A stretch of 64,000 nt of DNA, taken from NCBI GenBank assembly GCA_963678705.1, contig OY783203.1, forward strand, positions 41,168,347-41,232,346. The letters run 5' to 3'. Source of the DNA: Panorpa germanica. Its lineage: Eukaryota > Arthropoda > Insecta > Mecoptera > Panorpidae. Every line of letters starts with the position of its first letter. The first letter of the stretch is position 1. The position numbers were made by a program, and so were the translations under genes. This document shows positions 35,027 through 45,464 of the stretch, piece by piece. The notes beneath the pieces are model-generated. The model ran no database searches. It was not told the DNA's origin and saw only the letters and a list, made by a program, of their open reading frames with translations.

Positions 35027-37567
35027 ATGGCACCGAACGTTCATTCACTCACACTAGTTGAGAATACAATCAATCTAATTAATGAGTTTTCAAAAAATTT
35101 AGAAGTCCAATCAACATCCTTAACAATAGTTGAATTAAAAATCAAAAACTTAGAAAAGGCTTGGGTCAAATATAATAGTATCGTAGAAGCACTGCTTCCA
35201 ACTCTAAAAAATGAAGAAGCTACGGCTATCGTTAGTAAGTCTATGGAAGTTGAAAGTATTTATGACGACACTCTTATTTCCTTGTTAAATTATAAGCAAA
35301 CATTTGAGAATGATACACATATTGTGGATGACTCAAAAAGCATAGATTCAATAAGAAATTTAAACTTAAGTCCAATGCAACTAACCGTTTTTGATGGAGA
35401 ATATACTAATTGGCAAAGTTTCATGGAATTATTTACAAATTTAATTCGTAATAATAGCAAACTATCAAACATTGAAAAAATGCATTATTTAAAATTAAAT
35501 TTGACAGGAGAACCACTCAAACTCATAAAGAATTATCCTTTAACAAACGATAATTATGAAATTGTTTGGAACATCCTTTGTAAACGTTATGATAACAAGG
35601 TAGCACTTATTGAAACCTATTTAAACAATTTGATAAACTACAATGTTATACGTTTAGAATCAGAAACTAATATCAAAAATTTTTTAGACGAAATTAATGA
35701 ATCGATTAGAGCATTAACCGAGTTGGGAATATATTCTAATCATTCAGATTTTATTTTTATACATTTTTTAAAGACCAAGTTAGATTTTAACACATTAAAG
35801 GAATGGGAAAACAGAAATACTTCTGAATTACCAACCCTAAATGATTTTACGAATTTTCTTGAAACACGGTGGCGCACTCTAGAAAGAAGAAGGCATGTTG
35901 AATTTAAAACAGATTCAAGTCATTCTATTTCTAGTAGTGAACCAGTTTCAAGTGAACAATTTGCTAACGAAGTCGAAACAAAATTTAAAACTTTTTTTTG
36001 TAACTATTGTAAAAAAAATGGTCATTTAGAGAAATATTGTTTTATCAAGAAGGAAAATGCGGATACGGTATATCCTGTCGCGCAAATTAATATTTGTAGG
36101 AGAGATACGGTATTTTCAAAACCTTCTGTTTATTGTAAAAGATCGAGACATCTTGAATCTGATGGTCCTCAAGTATCTTTTACTAAAAATACAAAACAAA
36201 ATTCACGTTCTTTTTATAATCACCATTTACGTAAATTTAATAGTTTAAATAAAAATATTGAGATTAAAGAAATACAAAATACCAATGATATAACAAATTT
36301 TAACTGTAACAATGAAAATGTTATTGACAAGCAAACAGCTGACACTGTTCAATTCAGAATAGTCGCAGCCAAAGCAAAGACTGTATCATTTTTATTGGAC
36401 ACTGGTTCTCAAATTTCTTTAATTAAACAAAATATTTTAAAAAATAATATCAAAATAGATAGTACATCTAAAGTGTTATTAAAGGGAATCTCTGAAGGCA
36501 CGCCTTATACTTTAGGTTCACTAAAAACTTCTATAATTTTAGATAGTTCTAGGTCGAAACATACTTTTCAGGTTGTGTCAGAGGATTTCCCCATTAAACA
36601 CGATGGAATTATAGGGTTAGATATTTTACGGAAACTAAATGCAGTAATTAATCTAAAAATGAACAGTGTACAATTCTCAGAATGTGGCAAAGTAATTGAG
36701 CTCCCACTTATAAATATAAACAATATCGTTTTACCAGCACGTACGAGGAAGATAATTCCTATGTCAGGTTCTACAGTAGGAGTTTGTGTAGCCAGGGAAT
36801 TGTTACCTGAAGTTTTTTTAGCTAATGCATTAATCAAGCCCGTCAAAAATATTTTCTATATTTCAATAATAAATTCTTCAATAAAAAATATAATACTTAG
36901 TAATTTCAAACCGAATATCATACCGATAGATCAATTTAGTATTTACCATTTTTCAAAATCAAGTCCTAACAACCGTAAGGAACTTTTATTAAACAATTTA
37001 AATCTTTCACATGTCAATTCAGAATTAGTAACAGAATTAATAGAAATCTGTGACAGCTTTAATGACATATTTTTTTTACCGGGAGACAAGTTATCTTGTA
37101 CGAGCGCATTAAGTCATAAGATAAAGATTAATTCTTCTAAACCCGTTAACGTTAAACCGTATCGATTGCCCCATGCGCAAAAAGAGATTGTGGAAAAGCA
37201 TATTCAGGAACTGTTGGTCAACAACATAATTGAAGAAAGCGACTCACAGTTTAACGCACCTCTGTTAATGGTACCTAAAAAAGCAGATGTGTCGGGGAAC
37301 AAACAATTTTGCGTTGTAATCGACTATCGTAAACTTAATGAACAGACGACAAGTGATGTTTATACTTTGCCTCTCGTACATGACATACTAGACCAATTTA
37401 GTGGTGCAAAATATTCTTCTACGATTGATTTAGCTACAAATAAATTTACTAGTAATAAACCAAAATTTAAATTAAATTTTGATAGAAGGGTCAATTCTTT
37501 TTTTTCACCTAGAAAGTATACGGTAGTTAATAGGAATAGATTGAAGAGATTTTGTACCAATGAATAA
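35027..37567 (+). CDS. Gag-protease-truncated RT polyprotein of LTR element
   Basis: An 846-residue polyprotein. The ATG has A at -3 and G at +4. Residues about 112-290 (FDGEYTNW, then a YLKLNLTGEPLKLI stretch) look like the DUF1759 Gag domain typical of BEL/Pao elements. A zinc knuckle of the form CX2CX4HX4C is at C325, C328, H333, C338. The aspartic protease has DTGS at D458 and its second motif GIIGLD at 527-532. From about 710 (KPYRLP) it becomes a Ty3/gypsy-like reverse transcriptase, with IDYRKLNE around D766 and the first catalytic Asp D801 in STIDLA. The RT then breaks off: the YXDD box, RNase H and the integrase core are absent. The last 40 or so residues (YTVVNRNRLKRF) resemble an integrase C-terminus, suggesting an in-frame deletion. 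Gag and protease may still be functional. RT cannot be. Confidence 0.85.
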   Translation: MAPNVHSLTLVENTINLINEFSKNLEVQSTSLTIVELKIKNLEKAWVKYNSIVEALLPTLKNEEATAIVSKSMEVESIYDDTLISLLNYKQTFENDTHIVDDSKSIDSIRNLNLSPMQLTVFDGEYTNWQSFMELFTNLIRNNSKLSNIEKMHYLKLNLTGEPLKLIKNYPLTNDNYEIVWNILCKRYDNKVALIETYLNNLINYNVIRLESETNIKNFLDEINESIRALTELGIYSNHSDFIFIHFLKTKLDFNTLKEWENRNTSELPTLNDFTNFLETRWRTLERRRHVEFKTDSSHSISSSEPVSSEQFANEVETKFKTFFCNYCKKNGHLEKYCFIKKENADTVYPVAQINICRRDTVFSKPSVYCKRSRHLESDGPQVSFTKNTKQNSRSFYNHHLRKFNSLNKNIEIKEIQNTNDITNFNCNNENVIDKQTADTVQFRIVAAKAKTVSFLLDTGSQISLIKQNILKNNIKIDSTSKVLLKGISEGTPYTLGSLKTSIILDSSRSKHTFQVVSEDFPIKHDGIIGLDILRKLNAVINLKMNSVQFSECGKVIELPLININNIVLPARTRKIIPMSGSTVGVCVARELLPEVFLANALIKPVKNIFYISIINSSIKNIILSNFKPNIIPIDQFSIYHFSKSSPNNRKELLLNNLNLSHVNSELVTELIEICDSFNDIFFLPGDKLSCTSALSHKIKINSSKPVNVKPYRLPHAQKEIVEKHIQELLVNNIIEESDSQFNAPLLMVPKKADVSGNKQFCVVIDYRKLNEQTTSDVYTLPLVHDILDQFSGAKYSSTIDLATNKFTSNKPKFKLNFDRRVNSFFSPRKYTVVNRNRLKRFCTNE

Positions 37568-37843
37568 AACCTTGACGGATAAGATGGATTTTGTCAGGGA
37601 TGATTGTTTTGTGGAGCAGTGTTAACTCTATACGATGGGATCAGAATCGTTGTCGACACTTTGCTTCTCTTTTTGTTTTTTTTCCAAAATTGTAACTCGT
37701 ATATTTTGTTTTTATACGTGTCCCTTTTTTTTTGGAAGGGGGTGTTGTGATAGTACGATATCGTCCTATCTTCCTTTTTCTTTTTCTTGGAAAGAAACGC
37801 ATATGTTTTGTTTAATATGCGTTCCTTTTCTAGGGTTGAAGGG
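37568..37843 (+). other. 3' spacer of the LTR element
   Basis: T-rich non-coding sequence between the ORF stop and the 3' LTR. The last 11 bases, 'gggttgaaggg', are a weak candidate polypurine tract. The 85-aa ORF at 37635-37892 runs into the LTR and is not credible. Confidence 0.6.
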
Positions 37844-38620
37844 TGTTGTAAGTACGCATAAGTCGTACTTATCCTTCCTATTTTTAATATAAATGTTATT
37901 TATTTTATAAGAATTATATTATGTTATCTTTAATTTTAGTATTAATATTGTAATAAATAATTATTTGTATTTAGCGCTTGTAAACATTGACTCTGGTCTG
38001 TGGAGATTTTATATTGTTTTAATGCTGGTAACTCAGTATTGGCACATTGTGATGTGAAATAAATCATTATATATTAATCTGCACGCTAGTCAGAAAGTCA
38101 GTCTTCTCCTGAGTCTCAACCAAGTGTTTACTAATTGTACTTCGTTCGTACAATACTCCAATTGTAACATCTAAGTATTCAATAGTGAGCACATTTTAAC
38201 TATTAATCAAATTATAACACTAGAATTACATTTTGTTTTATATCTGGCATCTTTATTAATCCAATAAAATACTATTGTAATTAAGTACGTAGATATAATA
38301 TTACAACGAATAAATGATATATTTTAATAAAAGTGTTTGTATTAATAGTAATAAAAAGATACTAATTGTTCAACCGTCGTATGTTGCAACGAGGTTACTT
38401 TAGACCGCTCAAGTATTCTCTAATTGCAACAATACACCGTCTTAACAAGAATCCTATTAATCATCTGAAGAGACTTAATTCTTATCAATGTGAGTAATTC
38501 AAGAAGGTGGATGATCGTCAAACTGAAGAATCTACTTCCAGAAACTAGCAACACTGCGTGATGTATTAGCAAGCTGAGTAATCTCCTTTTAGAACGACAA
38601 TCCGACCTCTTTTTACAACA
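37844..38620 (+). repeat. 3' LTR
   Basis: About 777 bp. Identical to the 5' LTR over 37844-38119, then diverged, including an extra block after 'gagtctcaa' ('ccaagtgtttactaattg'). AATAAA at 38058-38063. Confidence 0.9.
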
Positions 38621-38664
38621 TTGATGTCAGGTGTAACATCCGCCCTCGAACCTTACTTACAACA
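38621..38664 (+). other. 44-bp extension past the 3' LTR
   Basis: Starts 'ttgatgtcaggtg', close to the primer site that follows the 5' LTR, then 'taacatccgccctcgaacc', and ends TACTTACAACA. The end is an 11-base inverted match to the element's first bases. A candidate duplication 'atatat' follows. Confidence 0.6.
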
Positions 38665-39989
38665 ATATATTTAAAAATGATATATTCAACATTTTCTGAA
38701 CAAAATTTTTTAGTACGTTTTATTTTGGGTGAAGGTTTTTAATTTTGTGTTGAATTTTGTGTTAGATTGGCTTATGGGTTATGACTTTGAGACCCTCCGG
38801 GTAAATAAATGACCAATGCAACCTTGGAGCACTGCCTGAAGACCAGTCACGTTGTTTGATTGAACATCACTCACTGAAAGTTGAGACTGCCGGCCTTAAA
38901 ACTGTGGCAACCAAACACCATTTACATTTTCAATTTCTTATAAGTTTTATACCTGTTTTTTATTTATATACATATAAATAAGATTAGGTTTATTGTATTT
39001 GAGACATAATCCTGCTAATTCTCATTACAAAATACATATTAACAGACAGAGTGTCATTCTAAAACACGTCGAAGTGTGGAATATTATTAGTTAATAACAC
39101 CTGAAGTATTTATATTATGCATATGCAATTACAAAATGATAAACATTTCATTTAAATATGTTGGTTTATTTAATCAACAAAATGTAAAGTTATATTGAAT
39201 AACGGATTTTTTGAGTTCTATGGATTAACAGTTAATTAGAATTCAACATTGACAGAAGAGGTAATAACCATAATTATTTAATGTCTGATATCTAATTATT
39301 TAATACTTCACCTTAAAAACTCTGAACTATGAAGAAACTGAAATTAAGTATATAACCTGTTGTTCCATTCATGTTTGAGCGCCTAACCTATTGATTATGC
39401 TATATGGTCAGTATCGTGATTGTATTATTGATTTTCTGGACATTATCAGTATGATCAGTAATAAAAAATGTAGTAAATGTTTGTTCTGATCATTTCCTAT
39501 GATTACCTACATTATTCTATATTAAACAGTATTTATAATCATGCAAATTATATTAACTTAGAACATAACCTCAAAAATTGTTATAATTTCTAAAATAAAA
39601 TATAAATACACTAACCTCTGATAATATATTTCACAAATTCACTAGAAATATAATCACTGTTTAATGTCTTAAAATATATTAGCTTCACAACGAACACATT
39701 ACTAACGGTTTTAATTTACTTTAAAACAGGATTTATTTTAAATTTATACAGTGTCCTACTAGCTATTAATACAAATTTGAACACTTTTTAACGAAAACAC
39801 ATGCTTTTATAACCGAAATATAATATTACCGACTTTACTTATAAGCAACTATATCTCTAATTACAAATGTATATAATTTGTAATACACAATTTTATTTAA
39901 TATTTATTTCAGTTAGGTAACTAAACATAAGTAACTAAGAATTCCCGGCGTTTTATATAAATATGTATTTTTGTGTCTCACAGAACCGA
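38665..39989. other. Background downstream of the LTR element
   Basis: No gene or repeat supported. The 38780-38930 segment is less AT-rich but unassigned. Confidence 0.45.
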
Positions 39990-40024
39990 GCACACGATAC
40001 TCTGGCGCGTCCGATGTCGGGCGC

Positions 40025-40032
40025 TATATAAG
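40025..40032 (+). promoter_or_regulatory. TATA box candidate
   Basis: TATATAAG within a GC-rich context (preceded by 'gtcgggcgc'), unlike the random TA runs elsewhere in the window. Confidence 0.5.
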
Positions 40033-40346
40033 AATGGTGAGAGTTTCCGAAGTGGAATCGGTATCCCTATTCCCCACGAATGAACAACTTCCGAGCCAAA
40101 CCGTACAATGCCGAACGAGCGAATGGACGAACGGACGAACCTCCCGTGAATGCGGTCTCGACTGTACGGACTATACGGCGACGGGCGACTCTAGTAACAC
40201 ACATACAATGCGATAAAAATTCTAAAATAGTGACGTCCATCTCATTCCACCTCCACCTTCTATTAAATTTGTATGCGTACGTCTGACAAACTATCAGATA
40301 CATTGTCGAATGTTTTGCACGTTTGTTCTTGTTCCATGGGAATGCG

Positions 40347-40398
40347 ATGAGGAAATGCAAGAAGAACAAGAAATGTGTGCCACTGAAGACTACGCGCA
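40347..40398 (+). CDS. Putative first coding exon (17 codons)
   Basis: Starts at an ATG with G at -3 and reads MRKCKKNKKCVPLKTTR, then meets GTAAGT with one base left over. The peptide is lysine-rich and not recognised. The start overlaps the stop of a short upstream ORF (ATGA overlap). It could equally be non-coding first-exon sequence. Confidence 0.25.
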
Positions 40399-40404
40399 GT
40401 AAGT

Positions 40405-41244
40405 TCAAAGATTAATTCACGCGATACAAACCTCTAAATTGCTACTTACACAATGGTATGGTACGCGCTTTATACAACGCGTACAGAAATTCGCGTACTG
40501 TGTACCACTACCGGTTAACCGATTACTTTCTACTCTCTTTCTTATTCTTAATAGACTACTAGAGCTGTTTTTTTAGTTAATTCGTTTCCTATTAACGTTT
40601 TAAATCTATTCTTCGATAATTGGATACCGAATTGCGGGCAAGGGGAACAACTTAGCAAACGGTGATTGGATAGATTTTAGAGATAAATTTACCTCATGCT
40701 TAGTCTAAGATACGTCTACTCTTTAAACTAAGTTAAGACTGTAACAGATGCCATTTCCAATCAGGTAGAACATATTGCTCTTCACATTTGTCCACTCTGC
40801 TTTTCGACAGAATATTACAATGAGATCTTGAGGTCTTTGTTTACATTGGTTAATATAAAATATGACGTTTTTTAACCAAATATGATCAGTTACTATATTT
40901 TTAAAAGACTTAGAACGAGAATTACTCTAAGCATTCAAAGAAAATATAAAACAGGACGCAACTAATATTTTTGTAATTTCTTAAAATTGAAAACTCAACT
41001 TATTCATTCAGTTAAAACTTACTAAGTTGGTTTAAATTTACCTTATTCTCTCTCACGCCAAATTCAATTTTATCCAGTCAGAACAATTATACTTATTTTG
41101 AGGCCTCCAAACCTGTTAAACCATAACAGTTAACAGAATATTAAGCCTAGTAAGAGAACTATGCCGAAAAGTCCCTATAATACCGATTTTCCGTTTGTCT
41201 TATTCCGTTTAGATTTAAAATAAGTGTATTCTGTGTAAAACACA
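40405..41244. other. Background, no gene seen
   Basis: If the preceding donor is real, this would be intron sequence. Nothing else supported. Confidence 0.4.
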
Positions 41245-41335
41245 GTACTGTGTTTTCGAATATGATTCCCAGACCAGCACTATATTGTTTCGTTCAACTG
41301 TAGTGTGGTTCACATATTGATCCTATTACCATGAA
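41245..41335 (+). mobile_element. SINE family A head fragment
   Basis: 'gtactgtgttttcg', 'aatatgattcccagacc' (decayed B box), 'agcactatattgtttcg', then a short body remnant with 'gtggttcacatat'. Confidence 0.55.
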
Positions 41336-42595
41336 CAAAATAGTAAATGTAAAGTAAATAGACTCTCCTACTTTAACGTTAGTTTTTACATTAATTTTTC
41401 AAGAGCCTCTTATCTACGATCTATCTACGCCAACTACAGTGAAGTCTTTATTGAGACTAATGTAAAATATAGCACTCGTCAGTAGTCACGATTGATGAAC
41501 TGCTTAGAAGAAAAGAAAAGGATCTGAAATGACGAGAAGGAGATAAAGAATTGACTTTGACAAATTGCGAGTAGAATTGAAAACGAAAATTAACAAATTT
41601 TAGGTAAACATAAATCTAACGATTATTATTTTTTCTTAATTTTATTTATTTCCGATGCTGAGTAGTATTTCTAATCAGTATTTCTCTTAGTCAAAATCGA
41701 CACGGTACTGATCGTCACTTGTTGACACTGATATGTGCATATAGACCTTATAGGACGAACATAGAACGAACAGGATCTATGAACATTGTAATAGTCCGGT
41801 CAAAATAGACGATAAAATATTGGTAAATTAGCTATAATTCGCATAGAACTGAAAGTTGGTACAGACCTTATGGACATTATTACAATAACATTATTACAAT
41901 AAAATTCTAAAAGTCATCACCGATCTGTAAAAAAAGTTATTCAAGTTAAAAAGTTAAACAATATCCTTGAATTCGATCATCAAAAGACATCTGAGAAAGA
42001 ACTTAAGAACTCTAAAACCAAGCGACTTTTACTGACGTCATTCGATGCGTCTGAGGCAGGTCTACCTCAGGTGTTAGTGTGACGTGCCCTTTTCGAGACA
42101 CCCTGTATAAAGAATATATAAATATATTACAAAAATAGTTTGTGTAGAAACTTCAACGCACAGGATTCTTAGCTGAATACGTAGTTGATTTTGAATTCGA
42201 TCACTTCGCCTGTTTTTCTGATATACCTTTAACTTTTCGTCCTTCGTAAATATCTCATCCTCTTCCGGGTAATCTAATAGACTTTTATATTCCACTACGC
42301 GTTGTACAGGGTGGGTGGAGACAGAGCCGTGCGGTTTTTCTCAATATGATACAAGTCTTCGAAATACAATCCCTTAAATGTATTTCGATTAAAATATCCT
42401 TTGATTGCGAATTAAAAAAAAAAACTGCACAAAATGTAAGAATATAAAATATAAATGTGAAAATATAAATTACAATTAAATAATGATATTAACTATTAAC
42501 AGTTTTACTCTTCTAACTTTAATTTTAAAATTAATTGTAAATTGGGGAAGCGTAGGCTACGACAGATATGTAAATTTTGTTTTTTTTATTTTAAA
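41336..42595. other. Background with a possible transposon edge
   Basis: No gene seen. 'tttcgagacaccctgta' near 42091 looks like the terminal motif of many invertebrate transposons (tacagggtgtctcgaaa on the minus strand), but the other end was not found. Confidence 0.4.
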
Positions 42596-42834
42596 TATAT
42601 TTATTTAATGCCGGCCTATTTTCGATGCTGAGTCCCATCACCGACGACTTACTATTGTTGGCAGTTATGGTGTCATATGGTGCCTTGTATATATATGAAC
42701 GACACCACTGCCTAATAAATTTATGATAATTGTGAGCTCTCACATCATCATCTTTGATAACAACCAAACTCAGAAAATATAAGTCTGGTTCGATGATCGA
42801 ACCCGAAGACACAGTTGTCTGGCAGCAAGCATTA
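42596..42834 (-). mobile_element. SINE family A, near full-length reverse copy
   Basis: The + strand reads 'tttaatgccggcctattttc', 'gatgctgagtcccatcaccg', 'gacgacttactattg', 'aacgacaccactgcctaata', 'aaccaaactcagaaaatata', 'gatcgaacccgaagacacag' and 'ttgtctggcagcaagcatt'. It covers tail, body, B box and most of the head. Confidence 0.85.
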
Positions 42835-42895
42835 ATTATTTATTTCTATAGATTATCCTTTTCAAGATTGATCAAAACGTCGAGTACTGTACCAG

Positions 42896-43240
42896 CATGT
42901 CAAATATCCAATTATTTTTTAATAACTCGTTATATTTTAGGAGATATTGATAATTAAAAAAGTAATTTCAATACATGGTACGTCACATATAACGATTTTC
43001 AATCTGTTTTATTCAACAATGGGCATATCAGTGTGTGTGACACGTCATTTACTATTAACAGCTGGTTGTTTATCCCTTGAAGTATTATATTACAAAGATT
43101 GCCAACGAGGAAAAATAAAACATACGGCAAAATTGAAATTCAAATTTGATATAGGTAAATAATAAATAAATCTGATATATTAAAATTTATTCCAATCGAA
43201 ATTAAAAATACGGACCCTAAAAGAAGAGTTCACAAGCATA
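42896..43240 (-). mobile_element. MITE family B, copy 4
   Basis: Reverse copy with the left end at 43240 ('gttcacaagcatattg' on +). Inside: 'ttgaaattcaaatttgatat', 'gacacgtcatttacta', 'ttaggagatattgataatta' and 'caattattttttaataactc'. Ends about 60 bp from the SINE copy on the same strand. Confidence 0.7.
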
Positions 43241-43244
43241 TTGA

Positions 43245-43345
43245 AGAAATTGTATGAAGATTTTTAATAATAGAATGATTCAAATTGTATTTTGATTCGT
43301 CGCCTCTTTGGATAATAGCATGGCACGACCCTGTGTGGAAATGAG
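43245..43345. repeat. Repeat block D, copy 1
   Basis: 'gaatgattcaaattgtattt' and neighbours match a segment at about 63675-63770 ('gaataattcaaattgtattt'). An upstream block near 42500 ('ttctaactttaattttaaa') also matches one near 63265, so an older element may span 42.5-43.35 kb. Confidence 0.5.
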
Positions 43346-43753
43346 GGGGTAAAACCTTCCCTATACTCTGCACTGTACATAGTATATTTGCTGACTTTTC
43401 TTAAGCCAACGCTCCAGGCTCTGCAACCCTTCATTCACTTATTTAGTTTTCCTACATTACTTTTCTTAATAATATGTTGAAATAATATTTAAACACATAT
43501 TCCCATGGTGCGATGTTTTACACGCCTTTTCTTTTCTTATTAAAATATGTGAAATGCCCTTATGGTACGTCTTCACCCTGCTAACGTTAACATTTGTCTA
43601 CAATACCAAGATTTATTTTTAAATATGTTTATTGAAATATGTTTCACATTTTTTCAATGTGACCTCTACCTCAAGAAACTTTTTGATGTATTTGGAGTGT
43701 TATTGTATTTGTTTCGTTTCTTGGTAAATCCATTATAATATACTATAAGCATA

Positions 43754-43908
43754 CAGACGACACAGTGGGTGGTAGCATTGTCTTCGGACCTTCGATCCTT
43801 GGACCAGAGTTATATTTTCTGGATTTAGTTGTAATTAAGATAAATTGATTATGTACATATATATTCACAAGCTTATGAGGCAACGGTGTAGTGTTGTAGC
43901 GGTGTAAA
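43754..43908 (+). mobile_element. SINE family A, 3' truncated
   Basis: 'gacacagtgggtggtagcat', 'gtcttcggaccttcgatcc', 'accagagttatattttctgg', 'aattgattatgtacatat' and 'gaggcaacggtgtag'. The 3' tail is missing. Confidence 0.75.
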
Positions 43909-44409
43909 ACATTATGACGGTTATTTAGCATTTTGTAATAATGCTGAAGGATCTGGGTTTCCCTAAAAAATCCGACCAATGGCGACTGTTTTGCTTCACA
44001 ATATCAAGAAATACCCATCAGTTCCCCACACATCCCATGCAAGAAACATGAAAGAAAATACGGAAATATTAAGTTATTACTTAAAAAAGTTAAATGTTTT
44101 AATTGACTAAAAAACCATTGCATAAAAAACATACGTGTTAAATATTTTTTATTTCGATTCAAGAGCATCAAATATAATCACAATCGTTGATTAAAATAAG
44201 AAGGAGAGAATTTTTTTTTTTTTTTGCAGACTAGTGATACCAGAGCAATCATACTACTAAAAATTTTAACGGAGGAAGAATGCATGAATGTTTGATATTC
44301 AACGAACTAAAAAATAAAATCTCTAGCAGGTTAAAATGAAACCACCACAAAACATCTAGAAGAAGGACGATTGACAACTCTAATCATTACATCATTGACT
44401 CAATGATTA
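43909..44409. other. Background, no gene seen
   Basis: Includes a T run at about 44211-44226 followed by GCAG, which looks like a splice acceptor but has no supporting exon. Confidence 0.4.
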
Positions 44410-44663
44410 CGATTCGCAATATTGGGCAGAACTGGCGAGCACACGTGGTTAGTCATCCAAAAGAAGAACTAAGCTAAGAAACTTATGGGTGTGAATCCAG
44501 CGAGTGGAAGAGTGCGAGGAAAGCCTAAAAAATAAGTAAAGTAGTACGTTAAGAGGATAGGTATGATGAATTGGAAGAGGAAAACGGAAAATAGAAGGCA
44601 ATGGAAAATTTAAAGGAGGCTAGGGCTCTATATGGTCTGTAGCGCCAAGGTAATGATGATGAA
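44410..44663 (+). pseudogene. LINE 3'-end remnant (ORF2 C-terminus)
   Basis: In broken frames the + strand reads AKKLMGVNPASGRVRGKPKK, then EDRYDELEEENGK, then KAMENLKEARALYGL, a stop, and RQGNDDE. The order (basic GR-RG-PKK block, acidic stretch, E-A-R-A-L-x-G-L, then a GNDD end) is that of C-termini of insect LINE reverse-transcriptase proteins. It ends in a short GATGAT-type tail at 44650-44663. Several stops and frameshifts make it dead. The exact clade cannot be given. Confidence 0.6.
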
Positions 44664-45025
44664 GTATTTAGTTTGCTGTGAGTCTAAAAATAAGATGAGC
44701 TCACTAGCATTGTTGTTTAAGAACTAAGAATAAGTTATATTGTAGATTAGTCATCACAAATATTTGATAACTTGAAAAATCAAATAAAAAGGTTCACCGA
44801 AGAAGAAGAAGTTGAATGATAAAGCTGTTTTATATATATACGAGTATGTATATTGAAAGACGCAAATCAAGAAAAGGTTTTACAGAAACCCCTGTACCGA
44901 CGTCATTCATGATAACCTGAACTATAGATTACCTTTATTAAAGAAAAAAATTGTGTATTGTTTATTTTTATTTAAAAAAATGTAAAGTAAACAAATATCA
45001 TCGTGCGTAATATTCAATATGTAGC

Positions 45026-45343
45026 AGTGGCGCATCAAATATTTGGAGTGCAAGATAACCATGCTGGGCAAATTTAGACCCTATTGTTAGAAATAATAGT
45101 GATCAATATTCAAGCAGCAAATTGCGTCGTGAACTTAAGAAATTAAATATTGTTGTATTTATTTTAACGTTTTTGCCGATAGGCATTACATTCTTCAACA
45201 TTAATTCTACCAATTACATTGCATTTTTTTAAATTTTCATTTTAGTCTATTTATAAATTCTTATTTAAAATAAATGTTTTCTTCCAAAATATTTCTCCGT
45301 CTTCTTTCTGTTCTCTATCTCTCCTTGTTTCACTTCGCCACTG
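45026..45343. mobile_element. Possible inverted-repeat element, CAGTGGCG ends
   Basis: Left end CAGTGGCGCATC, right end TTCGCCACTG (8 bp inverted). No matching target duplication was seen, so this may be coincidence or a decayed hAT-like MITE. Confidence 0.35.
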
Positions 45344-45464
45344 CTTACTTTTTTTTAAATTTTTCTACAATACTACAACTAAGTATAGTTATACTTATCT
45401 AGTGGCTTACATTTCAATAAATACACGGTGTGGTAAAGATTGCTTTAATGAGAATTCTACATGA

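Larger units (their letters stand above)
33213..38664 (+). mobile_element. LTR retrotransposon, non-autonomous
   Basis: Two long direct repeats (33213-33957 and 37844-38620) both begin TGTTGTAAGTACG and end TTTACAACA. Between them lie a tRNA-primer site, a leader with tandem repeats, one long gag-pol ORF and a short 3' spacer. The right side carries 44 further bases ending in TACTTACAACA, the exact inverted copy of the element's first 11 bases, and is followed by 'atatat', which also precedes the left end. Pol is mostly deleted, so the element needs another one to move. The RT is Ty3/gypsy-like while the Gag domain is BEL/Pao-like. No envelope gene is seen. Confidence 0.9.
39990..40404 (+). 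promoter_or_regulatory. CpG-rich candidate promoter and first exon
   Basis: This patch has clearly more CpG than its surroundings. TATATAAG at 40025-40032 matches the TATA consensus, which would place a start site near 40055-40060. A donor-like GTAAGT lies at 40399-40404. Just upstream, an ATG at 40347 opens 17 codons of a basic peptide (MRKCKKNKKCVPLKTTR), reaching the donor in phase 1. A four-codon upstream ORF (ATG at 40335) ends in a TGA that overlaps this ATG. No downstream exon is recognised, so the gene is unknown. A 113-aa antisense ORF covers the same stretch but shows no domain. Confidence 0.45.

Noticed and set aside
40067-40408. 113-aa minus-strand ORF over the CpG-rich patch
   Set aside because: No domain, overlaps + strand ORFs in the same stretch. 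Length is expected from the lower stop-codon density of GC-richer DNA.
44205-44300. Splice-acceptor-like poly-T followed by GCAG and a 22-codon open stretch
   Set aside because: Poly-T runs are common in this AT-rich window and the open stretch shows no domain.
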